From positions 1-26,731 of the forward strand of contig JALVZS010000124.1 of NCBI GenBank assembly GCA_027022065.1: a stretch of 26,731 nt of DNA, written 5' to 3'. Position numbers and translations under genes: made by a program. Below the pieces are notes generated by a model. That model searched no databases. It worked only from the letters and a program-made list of their open reading frames with translations, and was not told where the DNA came from. The DNA is from a bacterium. GTDB taxonomy: Bacteria; Thermosulfidibacterota; Thermosulfidibacteria; Thermosulfidibacterales; Thermosulfidibacteraceae. Positions 23,306-26,731 of the stretch are shown here, piece after piece; position 1 is the stretch's first letter; every line of letters starts with the position of its first letter.

Positions 23306-25585
23306 ATGTACGATCTAGAGCCTTTAGAGTTCTTTGAACTTTTAGGGCTTGTAGCCTCTTTTGCAGAAAGCGATTTAGGCAAAAAGGCGGTTCTTTCTCT
23401 GAGGCCTGCAGGCCTTAAAGAGGCGAGGGCGAGGTTTGAGGAGGTAAAGGAGGCTGTACTTTTCTGCGATCTGGAAGGGGGGCTTTCCCTTTCGGAGCTT
23501 GAGGATATTTCGCCTCTGGTTGAGGTTGCAAAAGTAAAAGGGGCGGTCCTCTCTGCAGACAATATTCTGCTTGTGAAGAGGCAGCTTTTTCTTGCCGGAG
23601 AGGTTAAGAGGAGGTTTGATCCCGAAAGATATCCGGCGCTTTCAAGGCTTGCGGGAAACATCGCTTCGTTGAGGGAGCTGATCTCTGAGATTGATGCGTC
23701 CATTGATGTGCATGGTGAGGTGAAGGACGACGCCACAGATGAGCTTCGCTCCATAAGGAGCAGCATAAGAGCCGTAAGGGCCGAGATTACCGAGAGGCTC
23801 AAAAGATTCATAGGAAGCTCCTTTGCTTCAAAGGTGCTTTCCGACACCAATATTCACCTGAGAAACGACAGATTTGTGCTTGCTGTAAGGGCTGAGAAGG
23901 TTTCGCAGGTTAAAGGAATCGTGGTGGACTCATCCTCCACGGGAAGAACCGTTTTTGTGGAGCCCAGCTTTGTGGTTCCGCTGAACAACAAGCTGGCCCT
24001 TTTGAGGGAGAGAGAAAAGAGGGAGATTGAACGCGTTTTAAGAAGGCTCACCGAAGCTATTGGGAGGCACGCTGCATCCATTGCGGAGAATCAGAGGGTG
24101 CTTGCCTATCTGGACTCGGTCTTTGCCAGGGCGCGCTTTGCCAGAAAATACAATGCCTCTGTTCCTCAGATAGGGGAGGAGAGAAGAATAAGCATAGTGA
24201 GAGGAAGACATCCGCTTCTTTACAAGCTGAAGGGCGGGGATACGGTGCCTCTGGATCTTGAAATGGGGAGGAACTTTACCACCTTGGTGATAACGGGGCC
24301 GAATACGGGTGGAAAGACCGTTGCCTTAAAGACCATAGGGCTTCTTACCCTCATGGCCCTTTCCGGCATTCCCGTTACCGCTCACGGCGACAGCTACTTC
24401 TTTGCCTTTTCCAAGGTCATGGCGGATATAGGGGATGAGCAGGACATTGAGAGTAGCCTTTCCACCTTTTCGTCCCACATAGAGAGGATAAAGAGGATAG
24501 TGGAGGAGGCAGACAGAGACTCCCTTGTGCTCATAGATGAGCTGGGAACGGGGACCGATCCTGAGGAGGGAAGCGCCCTTGCCGTTGCCATAGCGGAGTA
24601 TTTGCACAAGAGGGGCTCCTTCAACGTTATTACCACCCATCACGGGGAGCTAAAGCTTCTGGCTTACGCCACGCAGGGCATGGAGAATGCCTCTGTTGAG
24701 TTTGATGTGGAGTCTCTAAAACCTACCTACAGGCTTCTTGTGGGCATACCGGGGGAGAGCAACGCCTTTATCATTGCAGAAAGGCTGGGGCTTAGGAAGG
24801 AGATAGTGGAGAGGGCAAAAAAGGTAAAGGGAAGCTCTGCTGAGGATAAAGGAGAGGCCGTAAGCTGGGTACTGAAGGCAAAGAGGGAGGCGGAGCTGCT
24901 TCTTAAGGAGGCGCAGGAGCTTAAAGGCAGGGCCTCTGAGGAGCTTGAGAGGGCAAAAAGGGATGCGGAGAGGATCAGGGAGGAGGCCTTTGAGGAGGTA
25001 AACAGAATCATTGACGAGGCGAAAAGAAGCATAAAAAGCGCCTCTAGCAGGGGCGAGGGAGCCGTAGTCAGGGTTGCGAGGGAGATCAAGAGAAAAGTTA
25101 AAGAGAAGGTTGAGGAGGAAAAAAGGGAAGCGATAAGGGTGGGCGATATTGTGGAGGTGCCCTCCTTTGGCATAGAGGGGAGGGTGGTGGCGGTTAGGGG
25201 AAGCAATGTTGAGGTGCATACAGGCAAGATGAGTCTTACGGTTCCCATAGCCTCCGTTAAGCCCACGGGAAGAAAGGCTCAGGAGGAAAAGAGGGAGACT
25301 CCATCCATAAGCTTAAAGATTGAGAGAAGCAGGGACACCTTCTTTCCCGAGCTTAACATAGTGGGCAAAAGGGTGGATGACGCACTCCCTGAGGTTGAAA
25401 AGTTCTTAAACGACGGCTATCTTTTGGGAATAAAGAACCTCAGGATAATCCACGGAAAAGGGGAAGGGATCCTGAAGCAGGCGGTGCAGGAGTTTTTAAA
25501 GGATCATCCCTTGGTTGCTTCCTTTCGCCTTGCGGATGAGAGGGAGGGGGGAAGTGGCGTAACCCTTGTGGAGCTTTTAATTTAA
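23306..25585 (+). CDS. mutS2: MutS2 family protein with Smr domain
   Basis: MutS2 is a MutS-related ATPase and endonuclease that acts on branched DNA to suppress recombination, and in some species on collided ribosomes; it does not perform mismatch repair. In the 759 residues the Walker A GPNTGGKT is at 331-338, the Walker B and D-loop LVLIDELGTGTD at 407-418, and TTHHGELK at 443-450. A long coiled coil (about 515-610) follows, then a KOW-like strand region. The C-terminal Smr domain (about 682-759) keeps HGKGEG (716-721), but the entry motif reads LNIVG (683-687), where LDLRG or LDVRG is usual, so its nuclease site may be altered. The ribosome site before 23306 is weak. Confidence 0.95.
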   Translation: MYDLEPLEFFELLGLVASFAESDLGKKAVLSLRPAGLKEARARFEEVKEAVLFCDLEGGLSLSELEDISPLVEVAKVKGAVLSADNILLVKRQLFLAGEVKRRFDPERYPALSRLAGNIASLRELISEIDASIDVHGEVKDDATDELRSIRSSIRAVRAEITERLKRFIGSSFASKVLSDTNIHLRNDRFVLAVRAEKVSQVKGIVVDSSSTGRTVFVEPSFVVPLNNKLALLREREKREIERVLRRLTEAIGRHAASIAENQRVLAYLDSVFARARFARKYNASVPQIGEERRISIVRGRHPLLYKLKGGDTVPLDLEMGRNFTTLVITGPNTGGKTVALKTIGLLTLMALSGIPVTAHGDSYFFAFSKVMADIGDEQDIESSLSTFSSHIERIKRIVEEADRDSLVLIDELGTGTDPEEGSALAVAIAEYLHKRGSFNVITTHHGELKLLAYATQGMENASVEFDVESLKPTYRLLVGIPGESNAFIIAERLGLRKEIVERAKKVKGSSAEDKGEAVSWVLKAKREAELLLKEAQELKGRASEELERAKRDAERIREEAFEEVNRIIDEAKRSIKSASSRGEGAVVRVAREIKRKVKEKVEEEKREAIRVGDIVEVPSFGIEGRVVAVRGSNVEVHTGKMSLTVPIASVKPTGRKAQEEKRETPSISLKIERSRDTFFPELNIVGKRVDDALPEVEKFLNDGYLLGIKNLRIIHGKGEGILKQAVQEFLKDHPLVASFRLADEREGGSGVTLVELLI

Positions 25586-25602
25586 GTAATCCGGAGGTTG
25601 CT

Positions 25603-25818
25603 ATGGGTAGCATAGGCTTTTCTGAACTGCTGTTAATATTTATCGTTATACTTCTGCTCTTTGGGGCGAAGAAGCTTCCGGAGCTTGCAAGAAGCATGGG
25701 CCTTGCCCTCAGGGAGTTTAGGAAGGCCGCCAACGAGATTGAGGAGCCGGTTAAGGATGTGAAGGCCGTTGCAGAAGGCGGCGAGGAGGAGCAGAAAGAG
25801 GTGAATGATAGGAAATAA
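25603..25818 (+). CDS. tatA: Twin-arginine translocase subunit TatA
   Basis: TatA is the pore-forming subunit of the Tat pathway, which exports folded proteins with twin-arginine signal peptides. The 71-residue protein has the classic layout: a short periplasmic N-terminus (MGSIGFSE), one membrane helix (ELLLIFIVILLLF, 8-20), an FG hinge (20-21), an amphipathic helix KKLPELARSMGLALREFRKA, and an acidic tail. GGAGG lies 6-10 bases before ATG 25603. It overlaps the following gene by 14 bp. The FG hinge marks it as TatA rather than TatB. Confidence 0.95.
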   Translation: MGSIGFSELLLIFIVILLLFGAKKLPELARSMGLALREFRKAANEIEEPVKDVKAVAEGGEEEQKEVNDRK

Positions 25819-26635
25819 CGAGCTACTTCTTATACTGCTTCTTTCCCTTGTATTTCTCGGTCCCAGGCGTCTGATTGAGCTTATGAGAGCCGTTAGGGGT
25901 GAGGAGGCCTCCCTTAAGGAGGATGAGACGGACGAGAGTGTTATCCCTCACCTTGAGGAGCTCAGGCAGAGGATAATATACTCCCTCATAAGCATCATTC
26001 CCACAACTGTGGTCTGCTTCTTCTTCGCTCCTCACATAATAAACTTTCTGAGGAAGCCCTACGGGGGAAAGCTCATATTCATATCTCCTCCGGAGGCGTT
26101 TATTGTAAACATAAAGGTGGCCATAGGGGGCGGAATCATTCTTGCCTTTCCCTTTATAGCCTACCAGATGTGGAGGTTTGTGGCGCCTGGGCTTTATCCC
26201 AACGAAAAGAAGATCTTTATAGGACTTATGCTTCTCTCCTGTGTACTTTTTGCCGCAGGCGTTTCCTTTTGTTACTTCTACATAGTGCCGCTGGCCTTTA
26301 AGTTCCTCCTGAAATTCTCCTATGACTGGTTCCAGCCCATGTTCACGGTGGGGAGGTACTTTTCCTTTCTCTTCAAGCTGATAATAGCCTTTGGCGTGGT
26401 GTTTCAGACTCCCATAGTTGTGCTTTTTCTCATTTTAACCGGGGTTACGAGCGTGGAGGCCCTTTCCCGCTACAGAAAGCACATATGGGTGGCGAGCTTC
26501 ATCATAGGAGCGGTTCTTACGCCACCGGATGTGCTTTCTCAGGTTATGATGGCTCTTCCTCTGATTCTGCTTTTTGAACTGAGCCTGCTTCTTGGCAGGA
26601 TTGTGGCAGGGGGCAAAGGGGAAGCCTCCTCTTGA
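25805..26635 (+). CDS. tatC: Natural TatB-like/TatC fusion protein
   Basis: This is the Tat translocase receptor component. The TatC core begins at HLEELR (residues 49-54) and includes WRFVAPGLYPNEKK with the conserved Glu, and six membrane helices up to about residue 270. The first 37 residues are not part of ordinary TatC. NNELLLILLLSLVFLGPRRL places a Glu (residue 6) before a membrane helix, then a Gly-Pro hinge (19-20) and an amphipathic helix (21-31), the layout of E. coli TatB. An acidic linker (32-46) joins the two parts. The frame is continuous from ATG 25805, inside the tatA 3' end. No separate tatB is seen, so the receptor pair appears fused. Confidence 0.9.
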   Translation: MIGNNELLLILLLSLVFLGPRRLIELMRAVRGEEASLKEDETDESVIPHLEELRQRIIYSLISIIPTTVVCFFFAPHIINFLRKPYGGKLIFISPPEAFIVNIKVAIGGGIILAFPFIAYQMWRFVAPGLYPNEKKIFIGLMLLSCVLFAAGVSFCYFYIVPLAFKFLLKFSYDWFQPMFTVGRYFSFLFKLIIAFGVVFQTPIVVLFLILTGVTSVEALSRYRKHIWVASFIIGAVLTPPDVLSQVMMALPLILLFELSLLLGRIVAGGKGEASS

Positions 26636-26691
26636 AAAAGGGCGTTTGTGTGGCAAGAATTAGCATTAAATTCTGACTCAAAGGGGGAGAA

Positions 26692-26731
26692 ATGGCACAC
26701 GTAGTGGAAAAGACCATTGAGGAAATAAACG
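26692..26731 (+). CDS. 5' end of a further gene, possibly DUF39/homocysteine biosynthesis (partial)
   Basis: ATG 26692 follows a strong ribosome site (GGGGGAGA at 26683-26690) and begins MAHVVEKTIEEIN before the window ends. KTIEEIN resembles the start of DUF39 proteins linked to homocysteine synthesis and sulfur transfer, but 13 residues are too few for a firm call. The 56-bp gap after tatC holds no clear terminator or promoter. Confidence 0.5.
   Translation, partial: MAHVVEKTIEEIN

Noticed and set aside
26650-26668. A sigma-54 type promoter (TGGCAAG...AGCA) before the last gene
   Set aside because: The distance between the GG and GC elements is one base short of the strict spacing and the -12 box reads AGC rather than TGC.

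Overview
The window is a gene-dense stretch (roughly 98 % coding) of a bacterial chromosome. It carries outer-membrane lipid transport genes (an Mla-type system), a Tat translocase, selenocysteine machinery (selA, selB) and Feo iron uptake, and its proteins are rich in Lys, Glu and Arg, with frequent AGG/AGA and ATA codons. I infer a diderm, probably anaerobic and possibly thermophilic bacterium, for example near the Thermodesulfobacteriota or a similar deep-branching anaerobic lineage. The sequence alone does not fix the taxon.

Region 1 (1-9574, + strand). After the tail of an unrecognised gene comes a structured leader that matches the 'pan' RNA motif: a hairpin with two bulged A residues, followed by an intrinsic terminator and an 8-nt element that could pair with the terminator. 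It precedes a tightly overlapping run panB-panC-panD-ribD-mlaE-mlaF-mlaD-auxiliary lipoprotein-cupin-glycosyltransferase-CDP-alditol phosphotransferase-like-nucleotidyltransferase. Vitamin synthesis (pantothenate, riboflavin) is thus co-transcribed with lipid trafficking and probable surface glycan or teichoic-acid-like genes.

Region 2 (9563-13484). A promoter whose spacer and -10 carry a perfect inverted repeat drives feoA-feoA-feoB (ferrous iron import). The 3' end of feoB overlaps the convergent tRNA methylthiotransferase gene mtaB by 42 bp.

Region 3 (13528-20025, + strand). A 3-hydroxyacyl-CoA dehydrogenase and a crotonase (beta-oxidation or butyrate-type reactions) are followed by a MazF-type toxin-antitoxin pair. 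The toxin stop codon overlaps the start of selA. Then come selB and a LysR regulator of the type found with selenium genes.

Region 4 (20022-22785, - strand). A polyprenyl-phosphate type family 2 glycosyltransferase and a UPF0104/LPG-synthase-like membrane protein form a pair. An AT-rich, apparently monocistronic DUF169 gene follows, with a strong own promoter whose -35 overlaps that of the divergent yqeY.

Region 5 (22779-26731, + strand). yqeY, mutS2, tatA and a tatC whose N-terminus is a TatB-like segment (a natural TatB-TatC fusion) are followed by the first codons of another gene, tentatively DUF39/homocysteine biosynthesis. No tRNA, rRNA, CRISPR array, IS element or long repeat is visible. 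No gene-free stretch exceeds about 140 bp.
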